Shown: positions 8,396-17,508 of the stretch, piece after piece
Layout: each line of letters begins with the position of its first letter
Position numbering within the stretch: the first letter of the stretch is position 1
From: Flavobacteriales bacterium
GTDB taxonomy: Bacteria; Bacteroidota; Bacteroidia; Flavobacteriales_G; Salibacteraceae
Direction of reading: 5' to 3'
Assembly (NCBI GenBank): GCA_013204105.1
Contig: JABMOM010000034.1
Span: 84,138-148,137 of the forward strand
DNA length: 64,000 nucleotides
Translations under genes and position numbers: made by a program
The notes under the pieces: generated by a model
The model's input: the letters and a program-made list of their open reading frames with translations, nothing else
What the model was told of the DNA's origin: nothing
Databases searched by the model: none

Positions 8396-11300
8396 TACTG
8401 CAAAATTACCTTTTCAGACTTCACGGTACCGTTCACGTCTATGTTAATGAAGTAAACACCACCGGGGACGTGGTTGAGATCAATGTTTTCGCGAGAGTAT
8501 CCAACGGTCTCTTGCGCATTGTAGATCAAGTTACCAAGTACATCGTATACGTTGATGTTGGCTACGGCGCTGCGATCGAGGAAGAAGTCCGCTACAATCG
8601 TTTTGTTCGTTGCAAATACTTGCAGTTGCTCTTCAGACAAATCCGTTGGCGCCATGCAATCCTCGTAATCCTGCTTACTCAACAAGATCTTAAAGTGCTG
8701 CGCTGCCAAATCCTCATCGATCTTGATCGTATAATGCGTACCCGCACTGATTTCAATCTGATCACCGGTTTGTTCGTTGTACAAGTTCATGCACTGGAAG
8801 TCGCGGAACTTAGAGAGCCCTTTGAAATTCATCGTGTATTCGCCAGGAAGTCCACCTTCAATCACCACAGGAATCTCAACGTGTTGTTCTTCTGGATTGA
8901 TGTAGTTCACCATCATCTCATCTCCCGCATAGTCCATCCACATATTGATGGCACGTGAGTCAGGAACCTTTAGCGGCGGAATGTCTAGTTCGTCGACACC
9001 GGCGAAGGCGAACTCGTCTTTACGGATGCGAATGGCGCTTCCGAAGATGTTATCATTTCCTTTCACCTCTACTTTGAATTCTTCCAAAGGCTCGGACTTA
9101 AAGAACTGACTGTTGTTCAAGTCGGATCGGAGCATAGCGGTAGTAAGTGTCATGGTATAGCTAGAGCTGGTATTCACCCAAAATCCTTGTCCAGGAGGAA
9201 TGAAGGTATTCCCAGATCTGAAGTTGTACTGAGCAGAGTCAGCGTCGTAATACCAAAAGGCATTTCCGACGATGGCAAAGCTTCCTTTGATATCTCCCCA
9301 ATTCAAGAATCCAGGGAATGGGTTACCAATCAGGTTCCATCCGCCTCCGGCTCCGTTGATAGAGATGCCAGTAGAGCTGAGGTTCAGTGCTGTGCCTGTG
9401 GCGTCCCATGCCTTGGCAGACCAAGTCGTCAAATTATCACCCAACCATGCTTCGTAGCCCCTTGTTCCAGGAGACATGGTTTCACCTGCTGTGCTTGTCG
9501 GAGCGACATAAGCGTCCGTGACATTGTCGAAACGCCAGATAGATACAAAGCCACCTGGGCCTGTAGTCGGGGCTGCATAGCCATCACCACCGCTAATGCC
9601 TGAAATGAAGATATCATCGTCGAGGTCTTCTAGTGTCATTGTGCTAAGTCCAATATTGCTGATCCCGTTCCAATCGGCTGACCTAGCTGCCATAAAGCGA
9701 TTCATCACATACGTTCCTCCGCTGATGGTTCCTGTACCAACATTGGATACATGCGCAGTTCCCGAAGCATCAGAGACAAACGTCCAGCTGCCCGTGTTTT
9801 GCGCCAAAGCCTTATTCAAGGAAAGCCCACCGGTATGTGCAAAGCTGCCACCGAAGAAGCGCACGTTATTGGCTGCTGCTGCGGTTATATTGCCGAAGGT
9901 TACAGTTCCGCCTGTGCTGTTGTCCACCAATTGTATGGTGGCGTCGTTTCTTCTAAATATGATGGTCGAAGTAGCATCACAAGTAACTGTAGCTCCGGAT
10001 TGAAGGTCTACATCTCCTTTGATGATCAAAGTTGCTCCAGCAGTGAGTTCTAGCGTGGCATCCGTCTCAACTACCAGCGCTTTGCAGGACTGGGTACCAG
10101 TCACCTGTATGGTGGTCAGACCTGAAATCGTCACGTCGACAGTACTGTCTGGAGTGTTTCCACAATCCCAAATTCCGCCAGGTCCATCCGTCCAGTCATC
10201 GGTGCTGAATACGTTGATGGATGCGCAATCGCTCGTATTTCCACTATATACCAGCGTGAAGTAAGGTCCGTCATCGGTACCTCCTGCCGCACCATTATAC
10301 ATATCTACACCTGTAAAGGTGAGCGTGGTAGTTCCTGTTGGAACGATGCTCAGTGTATCGCCATTGGTGAAATTTCCATCTTCATCGAGCATGATGCGAT
10401 ACTGAGAAGGGGTAGCACCGAGTGAGAATCCTGAAATGTCGAACCTAACGGTTACCGTACCAACGTTGCCATTTGTTGTTTCGGCTACCCATTCACGTGT
10501 GAGCCTAGAACCACCAGCTGAGGCCATCGCAGCTGGGAATTCAACCGTTGTAGCAGATAGAGCGCCGTTATCGTGTCCCCAGAGGTAATAATCTGCGTCA
10601 CTCAGCGCACTTGGGTTGCTGATTCTTACGATGCCCGTTCCTTGGGCGTCGGTGTGGTTGTCGGTTGAAGATTCTTGGCCTATGCCTGCTAGTTCGTTGG
10701 GGTGGGTGGCCTGGAAGCTGTATTTGTCGTTTGCAATCGTGAGCGCATATTTAGCCGCCAAGTAATTATCTACGATTATCGACTGGGTAGTGTTTAGAGC
10801 TATATCATAAACAATTACCTCCGCGACGTCTCCATTCAAAGGAGCGACAGTACCAGCTCCGTTTGCATCAGCCCCGCCAATTCTCATTGCAGAAGATATG
10901 CTGATCTGGGCAGGTAATGCACTGAGACCTTCATCTGTACCGTCTATAGCTCCACTTATGAAAGGAGTAGAACTCGCATACCGCTGCTGCAAGACGTGAA
11001 ATGAATTATTGATAACGCTTCCAAATCGGAAATTACTCTCTGCATAAGTGTATAGTTTATTAGCGTTTGCTGGAACGTCGCCTCGATATCTCGATAAACT
11101 TATAGCATTCGTGTAAAAACTGCCGACATTAACCATAAAGTCAGAATTTGCTGCCGGCTGACTTGCGTGAGAGAACCTTCCAATAGCATACAATGTAAGT
11201 GTGGAATAATTTCCTCCAGCACTCGTAATTTCCAGATAGTCATTGACATCATCGAAGGTGAGCGACGGTAGACTATTGATCTGATTTGTTGAAAACAGCG

Positions 11301-11541
11301 GTCTCCTGTCGCTGGCTTTAGTTTGAGTAAGGTGATTCGAATTACCCGATTGATCGCTCCATTGCTGTACGGCTTGACCATTTGTGGCTTGAGTCGTCCC
11401 TGCATCGGTAAACTGGCCTGACTCGGGCGTTAGCCATATTCGGTTCGATGAAGAGCCGCCGACTCCCCCAGGGCCAGTCTGACCTATCGTAATAGCACTA
11501 AGGCACAGGAAAGAAACTAGAGTGGTGTAAAATTTTCTCAT
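8395..11541 (-). CDS. Large T9SS type A surface protein with LamG-like N-terminal domain
   Basis: A 1048-residue secreted protein. The signal peptide (MRKFYTTL ... TIGQ) is followed by a Gly-rich linker. A concanavalin/LamG-like domain follows at ~30-270 (VQQWSDQSGNSNHL, PSLTFDDVNDYLEI, GDVAEVIVYD). Next is a repeat-like segment typical of Bacteroidota surface proteins (DNHTDAQGTGIVRISNPSAL), then beta-rich regions with DDWTDGPGGIWDCG and a GGGWNLIGNPFPGFLNW motif. The final ~85 residues are a T9SS type A sorting domain (INVYDVLGNLIY ... VPGGVYFINIDVNG ... SEKVILQ). The role is presumably adhesion or matrix binding; no catalytic motif was seen. It heads an operon with the small PID-CTERM-like gene. 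Confidence 0.88.
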   Translation of the reverse strand: MRKFYTTLVSFLCLSAITIGQTGPGGVGGSSSNRIWLTPESGQFTDAGTTQATNGQAVQQWSDQSGNSNHLTQTKASDRRPLFSTNQINSLPSLTFDDVNDYLEITSAGGNYSTLTLYAIGRFSHASQPAANSDFMVNVGSFYTNAISLSRYRGDVPANANKLYTYAESNFRFGSVINNSFHVLQQRYASSTPFISGAIDGTDEGLSALPAQISISSAMRIGGADANGAGTVAPLNGDVAEVIVYDIALNTTQSIIVDNYLAAKYALTIANDKYSFQATHPNELAGIGQESSTDNHTDAQGTGIVRISNPSALSDADYYLWGHDNGALSATTVEFPAAMASAGGSRLTREWVAETTNGNVGTVTVRFDISGFSLGATPSQYRIMLDEDGNFTNGDTLSIVPTGTTTLTFTGVDMYNGAAGGTDDGPYFTLVYSGNTSDCASINVFSTDDWTDGPGGIWDCGNTPDSTVDVTISGLTTIQVTGTQSCKALVVETDATLELTAGATLIIKGDVDLQSGATVTCDATSTIIFRRNDATIQLVDNSTGGTVTFGNITAAAANNVRFFGGSFAHTGGLSLNKALAQNTGSWTFVSDASGTAHVSNVGTGTISGGTYVMNRFMAARSADWNGISNIGLSTMTLEDLDDDIFISGISGGDGYAAPTTGPGGFVSIWRFDNVTDAYVAPTSTAGETMSPGTRGYEAWLGDNLTTWSAKAWDATGTALNLSSTGISINGAGGGWNLIGNPFPGFLNWGDIKGSFAIVGNAFWYYDADSAQYNFRSGNTFIPPGQGFWVNTSSSYTMTLTTAMLRSDLNNSQFFKSEPLEEFKVEVKGNDNIFGSAIRIRKDEFAFAGVDELDIPPLKVPDSRAINMWMDYAGDEMMVNYINPEEQHVEIPVVIEGGLPGEYTMNFKGLSKFRDFQCMNLYNEQTGDQIEISAGTHYTIKIDEDLAAQHFKILLSKQDYEDCMAPTDLSEEQLQVFATNKTIVADFFLDRSAVANINVYDVLGNLIYNAQETVGYSRENIDLNHVPGGVYFINIDVNGTVKSEKVILQ

Positions 11542-11572
11542 GGAACCTCGAAAGATTTGGTCTTAACTCATG

Positions 11573-11580
11573 CAAATTTA
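11573..11580 (-). promoter_or_regulatory. -7 box of the T9SS/PID-CTERM operon
   Basis: On the minus strand this reads TAAATTTG, a perfect TAnnTTTG box, 31 bp upstream of the ATG at 11541. The -33 element is unclear (only a TTTC about 21 nt upstream). Confidence 0.4.
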
Positions 11581-11664
11581 CATTTCTTACGTATAATATC
11601 GAGAAATGGTTGCGGTTATGAAGGAGTAAACCAGAAATTAAACAACTTTTGAAGCAGCATTGAA

Positions 11665-11672
11665 TATGTTTG
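11665..11672 (+). promoter_or_regulatory. -7 box at the head of the glycan locus
   Basis: TATGTTTG, a perfect TAnnTTTG box, 23 bp before the ATG at 11696. TTTTG at 11647-11651 lies too close to be a normal -33 element. It is the best candidate for the first promoter of the glycan locus. Confidence 0.38.
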
Positions 11673-11695
11673 CGCTCACATAATCAATCTTCAGG

Positions 11696-12619
11696 ATGCT
11701 GGAAATTTCAGTGGTTTCACCTATTTACAATGGGGCATTATTAATATCTGATCTCGTTATCGGGCTTTCGAATACTCTGGATGAATTAGGAGTGAGTTAC
11801 GAGATTATCCTCATTGATGATGGAAGCGCGGACGATTCCTGGAATAAAATCGAAAATCTAACGCATTCTAATCCTTATCTGAAAGGAGTCAAGCTGAGTA
11901 GAAATTTCGGGCAACATTATGCTGTTACCGCAGGTTTAGAATACTCTACAGGTGAACGGATCATCATCATCGATAGTGATCTTCAAGATGAGCTAATATC
12001 TATTTCGAAATTGATTTCAAAAGCGAATGAAGGTTATGATATCATTTTTACACGAAGGGCTAAAAGAAAGCATGGTCTCTTCAAAAGAGTCAGCGCCCTG
12101 ATTTACAACAAAATGTTCTCATTATTTGCAGGAAAAAGCTATGGAATTGATTTGAACTCCTTGGTCTGCCTTAATCGCAAGGCCGCAAATGCATATTTGA
12201 AATTGTCTGATTTTGATCGACTTTATATCCAAATGCTTCAGTGGATTGGCTTTAAATCGACAATTGTAGAAGTTCAACACAGGCCTCGAGCCGTTGGAAA
12301 GAGCACATATACATTTTGGAGTCTACTGAAAATTGCAATTCAAGGTTGGACGTTCCATTCTGACAAATTATTGCGGTACTCAATTCTTGGGGGTTTCACT
12401 CTATCTGCAATTTCAATTTTCGTCTCTTTATTGGTTGTCGTACTTTATTTTATAGATGGGTTTCAACCTGGCTGGCCCAGTTTATTTCTCGCTATATTGT
12501 TTACAAGCGGGTTGATTTTGATGTCCATTGGAGTGACTGGAATATACATCGGTAAAATATTTACACAGGTTAAGAACAGACCTCTCTTCTTAGTGGAAGA
12601 ATTGACATTCGAACAATGA
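11696..12619 (+). CDS. Family 2 glycosyltransferase, polyprenyl-phosphate type (ArnC/GtrB-like)
   Basis: A 307-residue membrane-anchored GT-A enzyme. The N-terminal domain begins EISVVSPIYNGALL and has the nucleotide-binding IDDGSADDSW and metal-binding IIDSDLQDE (about residues 85-97), then TRRAKRKHGLFKR, typical of the DPM1/GtrB/ArnC branch. Two C-terminal transmembrane helices span ~228-250 and ~258-285. Family enzymes transfer a sugar from a nucleotide donor to polyprenyl phosphate on the cytoplasmic face. It is the first gene of the locus and overlaps the next by 4 bp. A second enzyme of the same type is at 41313. Confidence 0.9.
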   Translation: MLEISVVSPIYNGALLISDLVIGLSNTLDELGVSYEIILIDDGSADDSWNKIENLTHSNPYLKGVKLSRNFGQHYAVTAGLEYSTGERIIIIDSDLQDELISISKLISKANEGYDIIFTRRAKRKHGLFKRVSALIYNKMFSLFAGKSYGIDLNSLVCLNRKAANAYLKLSDFDRLYIQMLQWIGFKSTIVEVQHRPRAVGKSTYTFWSLLKIAIQGWTFHSDKLLRYSILGGFTLSAISIFVSLLVVVLYFIDGFQPGWPSLFLAILFTSGLILMSIGVTGIYIGKIFTQVKNRPLFLVEELTFEQ

Positions 12620-13302
12620 GATCAGCCCTAATTACACAGTCCAATTACATTCCTTGGAAGGGTTATTTTGATATGATAAATGCTGCGGATGTGTTTGTGG
12701 TTTACGATGATATGCAGTTTACCAAACGCGATTGGAGAAACAGGAATAAAATCAAAACTTCTGATGGTCCAAAGTGGCTAACGGTGCCGGTACAGGTGAA
12801 GGGGAAATTTGATCAAAAAATAAAGGATACTTTGATTTCGGATGACAATTGGGTTACCAAACATCTGAACGCTCTTTCTCATAACTATTCTAAGGCCCCC
12901 TTTTTCAAAGAGTACATTGAATCGCTTCAAGAAGTTTATAACGAACCATTTGAGAGCATCACCCAGCTAAATCTTGAGCTTATTAAATGGGTTATGAAGC
13001 AACTTCAGATTAATACTGAGATTGCCTACTCATGGGATTTTGAGCTCCATGAATCGAGAAACGAGCGTCTTTTGAGCATCTGTAAGGATGTCGACGCTAC
13101 TGAATACATAAGTGGCCCGAGTGCTAAGAACTACATGGACGTGAGTCTCTTTGAAGAGAATGATGTCCAGGTGACGTGGTACGATTTCAATGAATACCCG
13201 GAATATCCACAACTCTTTGGTCAATTTGAGCACTCGGTTAGTATATTGGATTTGATCTTTAATACGGGCCCCAATGCTCGGAACTACATGAAATCATTTT
13301 GA
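12616..13302 (+). CDS. WbqC family protein (glycan-locus copy)
   Basis: A 228-residue protein with the full WbqC pattern: ITQSNYIPWKGYFDMINAAD at the N-terminus, DDMQFTKRDWRNRNKIK, WLTVPV, and the C-terminal EYPQLFGQFEHSVSILDLIFNTG. This is the form found in O-antigen and capsule clusters, unlike the shorter lepB-linked copy at 4723. The biochemical activity is not established. It overlaps the upstream GT2 by ATGA, is followed by a methyltransferase after 1 bp, and so is part of one transcript. Confidence 0.87.
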   Translation: MRSALITQSNYIPWKGYFDMINAADVFVVYDDMQFTKRDWRNRNKIKTSDGPKWLTVPVQVKGKFDQKIKDTLISDDNWVTKHLNALSHNYSKAPFFKEYIESLQEVYNEPFESITQLNLELIKWVMKQLQINTEIAYSWDFELHESRNERLLSICKDVDATEYISGPSAKNYMDVSLFEENDVQVTWYDFNEYPEYPQLFGQFEHSVSILDLIFNTGPNARNYMKSF

Positions 13303-13303
13303 G

Positions 13304-13924
13304 GTGAAGGAAAAGGATATAAAAAAGGCAGTAGAAGGCTACTATACGGCCAAAGGTAAAGAGCACGGGCCGACTAGTCAGGGGGTTGATTGGAACGGAG
13401 AGGAGTCTCAAAACTTACGTTTCGAGCAATTCAGAGATTTATGGCAGGAGAAAGAATTTTCTTTGCTTGATTTCGGGTCTGGATATGGTGCTTTGCTCGA
13501 CTATCTGAAAGAGGATGCTCCAGCGATGACCTATACTGGGTTTGATATTTCTCAGGAAATGATTGACCGAGGAAATGAATTGCATTCAAGTTCAGATCAT
13601 TCATTCACCACCGAGCTAAAACCAAAGCAAAAATGGGATTATGTCTTGGCCAGCGGGCTCTTTAATGTAAGGCTTGATGCGTGCGACGATGACTGGTTGG
13701 ACTATATTCTAGAACACATCGCGTTATTTGATAGTATATCTCAAAAAGGATTTGCATTCAATGTTCTGTCGTCATACTCAGACCTGGATAAACGAAAAGA
13801 CTATTTGTATTATGCTGATCCTCTATTGCTTTTTGACCTTTGCAAAAGGAAGTACAGTCGAAATGTGAGACTGATCCATGATTATAATCTGTATGAATTT
13901 ACTTTACTGGTGAAAAAAGTATGA
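13304..13924 (+). CDS. Class I SAM-dependent methyltransferase
   Basis: A 206-residue Rossmann methyltransferase that starts with GTG one base after the previous stop. Motif I is LLDFGSGYGALLDYL (about residues 55-69), the acidic motif II region is YTGFDISQEMIDRG, and motif IV is WDYVLASGLFNV. Related proteins occur between WbqC and PglD-like genes in glycan loci, so the target may be a sugar or glycan-linked small group, but this is inference. It overlaps the next gene by 4 bp. Confidence 0.82.
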   Translation: MKEKDIKKAVEGYYTAKGKEHGPTSQGVDWNGEESQNLRFEQFRDLWQEKEFSLLDFGSGYGALLDYLKEDAPAMTYTGFDISQEMIDRGNELHSSSDHSFTTELKPKQKWDYVLASGLFNVRLDACDDDWLDYILEHIALFDSISQKGFAFNVLSSYSDLDKRKDYLYYADPLLLFDLCKRKYSRNVRLIHDYNLYEFTLLVKKV

Positions 13925-14583
13925 CAAAGCAATTGATCATTTTCGGAACTGGCGACATCGCCCAAATCGCAAAATATTATTTTGAACGCGATACAAATTA
14001 CAGGGTAGTTGCCTTTACGCTTGACGACGAGTTCGTTTCTGATTTGGAGTACGAAGGACTTCCGGTGGTCGGATTTCGGAATATTGAAGAGCGCTACTCA
14101 CCTACAGAGTGCGACATGTTTATAGCGCTCAGCTATACCGAAATGAATAAACTTCGGGAGCGTAAGTTCGATGAAGCGAAACTCAAAGGATTCAAGCTCC
14201 CGAGCTATGTGAGTCCTGACTGTACATTCCGAAGCCAATTTGAGGTAGGAGATAATTGCTTCATTTTCGAGGATAATACCATTCAACCTTTCGTAAAAAT
14301 TGGAAATAACGTAACCCTGTGGAGCGGCAATCATATTGGTCATCATAGCGAAATTCTTGACCATAATTTTGTTTCGAGCCATGTCGTAATCTCAGGGCAC
14401 TGCATTGTGAATTCTCATTGTTTCCTAGGAGTGAATTCGACATTAGGTCACAATGTTGAAATTGCTAATGAAACCTTAGTTGGGGCAGGAGCCATTATTA
14501 CTAAGAATACGGAGGAGCAAGGCGTATATGTAGCTCCTCGATCGGTTAAACTTGAAAAGAAATCCAACCAATTCAAGCTTTAA
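13921..14583 (+). CDS. PglD/NeuD-like sugar O/N-acyltransferase
   Basis: A 220-residue protein with an N-terminal Rossmann-like PglD domain (QLIIFGTGDIAQIAKYYFE) and a C-terminal left-handed beta-helix of hexapeptide repeats (~95-205; VGDNCFIFEDNTIQPFVKIG, LWSGNHIGHHSEI). The His in GNHIGHHS is in the place of the catalytic His of PglD/NeuD enzymes. PglD acetylates UDP-4-amino sugars. Here the natural partner in the same transcript is the WecE-like 4-aminotransferase at 16331, so N-acylation of a 4-amino-4,6-dideoxyhexose is a reasonable inference. Confidence 0.85.
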   Translation: MTKQLIIFGTGDIAQIAKYYFERDTNYRVVAFTLDDEFVSDLEYEGLPVVGFRNIEERYSPTECDMFIALSYTEMNKLRERKFDEAKLKGFKLPSYVSPDCTFRSQFEVGDNCFIFEDNTIQPFVKIGNNVTLWSGNHIGHHSEILDHNFVSSHVVISGHCIVNSHCFLGVNSTLGHNVEIANETLVGAGAIITKNTEEQGVYVAPRSVKLEKKSNQFKL

Positions 14584-14586
14584 CCA

Positions 14587-15507
14587 ATGAATTGGGAAAA
14601 ACAAGGGCACATATTCGCTCCTAAAGGTCAATTTGATTGGATGAACTCCCACGCTGCGAATCCATTTGGGTGGAGGATAGATGACGGTATTTATCGGGTT
14701 TATTTTAGCAGTCGAGACTCCCAGAATAGATCTCACGTAAGCTCTTGTGTTGTTGATTTTAATGACGGCGCCAAGGTAATTGACATCGAATCATCTCCAG
14801 TTTTGGCCCCTGGTGATCTGGGGCTTTTCGACGATAGTGGAGTGATGATGGGATTCATGCTTCAGGTAAATGATCGAATTCTACTTTTCTACCTTGGATG
14901 GAACCTTAAGGTGACAGTACCTTGGTTAAATACCATCGGACTTGCGGAGTCTACAGACGGCGGAGTAACATTTCGTAAACTCGGTAAGGCCCCGTTGCTA
15001 GACAGGTCTGAGATTGACCCTTTTTCGATTTCATATCCATCTGTCTTACCCTTCAATGATGGTTATAAAATGTGGTATGGCTCCAATTTGTCCTGGGGTA
15101 ATGATCAGAGTCAAATGAACCACGTTATCAAGTCTGCATTATCATCCGATTGTACTAGCTGGGAAAGAACGGGTCAAATAGAAATTGATATTGTTCCTCC
15201 CCATGAATATGCTCTGTCTAAGCCTTTCGCGATTGAGAAAGATGGGAAATTTTACATGTGGTATTCTTATCGTGCGGGCCAGAGTGCTTCTACCTATCGG
15301 ATTGGGTGGGCCCATTCAGACGATGGAGTGAATTGGCTGAGAAACGATGATTCTGTAGGAATTAAGGTCTCGAAATCCGGTTGGGATAGCGAAATGATCG
15401 AGTATCCATGGGTCGGTAAGATGGGCGAGAACTACCTTATGTTGTATAATGGAAACGGATATGGTCAAACGGGTTTTGGCTATGCACTAAGCAATTCACT
15501 TTTATGA
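14587..15507 (+). CDS. Beta-propeller glycosidase-fold protein of a glycan locus
   Basis: A 306-residue protein without a signal peptide. Repeated blade-like segments are seen: GWRIDDGIYRVYFSSRD, GLAESTDGGVTFRKLG, SYPSVLPFNDGYKMWYGS, FYMWYSYR, GWAHSDDGVNWLRN and NYLMLYNGNGYG. The pattern matches five-bladed propellers of the GH43/GH32/GH130 type. Cytoplasmic relatives sit in O-antigen clusters without proven activity. A conserved catalytic acid pair cannot be assigned by eye (Asp in FDDSGVMMG and Glu in EMIEYPWVG are candidates). It overlaps the sulfotransferase downstream by 4 bp. Confidence 0.65.
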   Translation: MNWEKQGHIFAPKGQFDWMNSHAANPFGWRIDDGIYRVYFSSRDSQNRSHVSSCVVDFNDGAKVIDIESSPVLAPGDLGLFDDSGVMMGFMLQVNDRILLFYLGWNLKVTVPWLNTIGLAESTDGGVTFRKLGKAPLLDRSEIDPFSISYPSVLPFNDGYKMWYGSNLSWGNDQSQMNHVIKSALSSDCTSWERTGQIEIDIVPPHEYALSKPFAIEKDGKFYMWYSYRAGQSASTYRIGWAHSDDGVNWLRNDDSVGIKVSKSGWDSEMIEYPWVGKMGENYLMLYNGNGYGQTGFGYALSNSLL

Positions 15508-16331
15508 AGTTAGCAGTTATAGCAGGCATGCCCCGTGCAGGTACAACTTTCATGTACTTAAACCTAAAAGATCACCCAAGCATCGCTTCATCCGCGGTCA
15601 AGGAAATAAACTACTTCTCGTTCAATTTCGGTCGAGGGTTCAGTTGGTTTAATTCTTTGTTCGGTGGGTCGACTACGAACCAAGTAAGGTTGGATGTTAG
15701 TCCTTCCTATTTCTTTGATTTGGAAGCATCTGAACGCATGAATGAATTCGACGGGGATGTGAAACTCATTATAGGAGTGCGTGATCCTAAAAGCTGGCTA
15801 GAATCTTTTTATCAGCAGATTTCAAACCATCTCATTCGAAAATTAGATTGGGAAGCCTTTCAAAAAGGGCACGATTGGTCAATCGAAGGAAACATGTGCC
15901 ACTTAGATTTTAAGGATGGGTTTCTCCAGAGATACCTAGATCATTGGAAGACAAATTATAAAGGAGAAATTTTGATTTACCGGTATGATCATTTTAAAGA
16001 AAATCCGCTTGATGTGTTGCAGGCGATTGAGTCTTTTTTAGAGATTCCATCGCACTTCAAAGAGGAAACGTTTAGTAATGTCATTGTGAATTCTTCAAGC
16101 CGAAAGAACAACAAGTTATTGACTATCCTTATGAATATTGGCTGGTTAAAATCCTTGATATTTAAGTTAATACCATCATCTTTTGTTGAGAAAGCGCGCG
16201 ATCAGGTAATTAAGAATTCGAATCTGACCAAGCCCAAACAGGAGGTGAAAAAATCATTTATTCATACCGAATCAAGAGATGAAGATGAGAAATATTACTC
16301 TGCTCTTAAAGGGTTGGAAATTGTAAAATAA
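15504..16331 (+). CDS. Sulfotransferase 1
   Basis: A 275-residue PAPS-dependent sulfotransferase domain protein. The 5'-phosphosulfate loop is AGMPRAGTTFMYLNL at residues ~6-20, and the 3'-phosphate region is IIGVRDPKSWLESFYQQ at ~91-107. YRYDHFKENPLDVLQAIESFL is the usual late helix. The likely acceptor is a hydroxyl on the locus glycan. Its stop shares one base with the start of the aminotransferase. It is the first of three sulfotransferases in the locus. Confidence 0.85.
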   Translation: MKLAVIAGMPRAGTTFMYLNLKDHPSIASSAVKEINYFSFNFGRGFSWFNSLFGGSTTNQVRLDVSPSYFFDLEASERMNEFDGDVKLIIGVRDPKSWLESFYQQISNHLIRKLDWEAFQKGHDWSIEGNMCHLDFKDGFLQRYLDHWKTNYKGEILIYRYDHFKENPLDVLQAIESFLEIPSHFKEETFSNVIVNSSSRKNNKLLTILMNIGWLKSLIFKLIPSSFVEKARDQVIKNSNLTKPKQEVKKSFIHTESRDEDEKYYSALKGLEIVK

Positions 16332-17473
16332 TGGCAGAACTACCTATTCCATTTAATTTACCACATGTCTCTGGCAATGAATTGAAGTACATCGAAGAAG
16401 CCATTGCCTCAAAGAAAATTTCAGGTAATGGAGCTTTCACTCAAAAGTGTCAAGGTGTACTTTCTGACAGTTTTGGTTTCCGAAAAGTATTGTTAACCTC
16501 CTCATGTACAGATGCTTTAGAAATGGCTGCAATTCTCGCTGACATTAAACCAGGAGATGAGGTCATTATGCCTTCATATACGTTTGTTAGCACGGCAAAT
16601 GCATTTATTCTTAGAGGAGCAAAAATTAGATTCGTAGACTCTCGATCTGATCACCCGGGAATGGATGAAGAGCTGGTAGAAGCATTGGTCACAGATAGAA
16701 CCAAAGCAATTGTTCCTGTGCACTATGCAGGAGTTGCTTCAGATATGGATGCCTTACTTTCAGTTTCGGAGAAGCATGGCATAAGAATCATTGAAGATGC
16801 GGCCCAAGCCCTAGATAGCTATTATAAAGGGAGGTCACTGGGGTCAATAGGTGATATGGGAGCGTTCAGTTTTCATGAAACGAAGAATATAATTTCTGGA
16901 GAAGGAGGTTGTTTGGTTGTAAGTGATTCAAAACTGGACGATCGAAGTGAAATCATTTGGGAGAAAGGCACGAACAGGTCTGCTTTTTGGAAAGGGGAAG
17001 TGGACAAGTATGGTTGGGTAGACATTGGCTCTTCTTTTCTTCCATCTGAGCTTACAGCGGCTTTCTTATATGGGCAACTCGAAAACATAGCATCGATTCA
17101 AAAGAAGCGACTTGAAATTTGGAATAGATATGATGAGCGGCTCCGAGATTTGCAGGATTTGGGTATCCAAATGCCGGCTATTCCTGAATACGCCACTAAT
17201 AATGCGCATATGTATTATATGGTCGTAAGGACTGAACAAGAAAGGAATGATCTAATTGATCACTTAAAGCGTTTCGGAGTCAATGCTGTCTTTCATTATT
17301 TGGGTCTCTATAAAAGTGAATATTTCAAAGATCAGCACGATGGACGCGCTCTTACCGAGTGTGACCGTTATACACGCGGTTTGTTGCGATTACCACTTCA
17401 CGTGGGTTTGAGCGATTCGGATTTAGATCGAGTTTGTAGAGCAGTTCGCTCATTCTACAACCTCTCTTTTTGA
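16331..17473 (+). CDS. wecE: dTDP-4-amino-4,6-dideoxygalactose transaminase-like (WecE/RffA) DegT-family enzyme
   Basis: A 380-residue DegT/DnrJ/EryC1/StrS aminotransferase. The PLP lysine is Lys185 in FSFHETKNIISGEGG, the WecE-specific version of this motif. Other matches are VIMPSYTFVSTANAF, EDAAQALDSYYKGRSLG and the C-terminal VNAVFHYLGLYKSE. WecE aminates dTDP-4-keto-6-deoxyglucose to dTDP-Fuc4N. The donor genes rmlA/rmlB are not in the window and must be elsewhere. It is the last gene of the first tight sub-operon; a 35-bp gap with a candidate promoter follows. Confidence 0.88.
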   Translation: MAELPIPFNLPHVSGNELKYIEEAIASKKISGNGAFTQKCQGVLSDSFGFRKVLLTSSCTDALEMAAILADIKPGDEVIMPSYTFVSTANAFILRGAKIRFVDSRSDHPGMDEELVEALVTDRTKAIVPVHYAGVASDMDALLSVSEKHGIRIIEDAAQALDSYYKGRSLGSIGDMGAFSFHETKNIISGEGGCLVVSDSKLDDRSEIIWEKGTNRSAFWKGEVDKYGWVDIGSSFLPSELTAAFLYGQLENIASIQKKRLEIWNRYDERLRDLQDLGIQMPAIPEYATNNAHMYYMVVRTEQERNDLIDHLKRFGVNAVFHYLGLYKSEYFKDQHDGRALTECDRYTRGLLRLPLHVGLSDSDLDRVCRAVRSFYNLSF

Positions 17474-17500
17474 TACGCATCTAAGAAGATTGTATTTTCG
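17469..17500 (+). promoter_or_regulatory. Candidate promoter of the tyrosine autokinase gene
   Basis: TTTG at 17469-17472, a 20-nt spacer, then TATTTTCG at 17493-17500. The spacing is what Bacteroidota sigma factors expect. The ATG at 17509 is 8 nt further on, so the leader would be very short. Motif evidence only. Confidence 0.38.
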
Positions 17501-17508
17501 TCTTCCCC

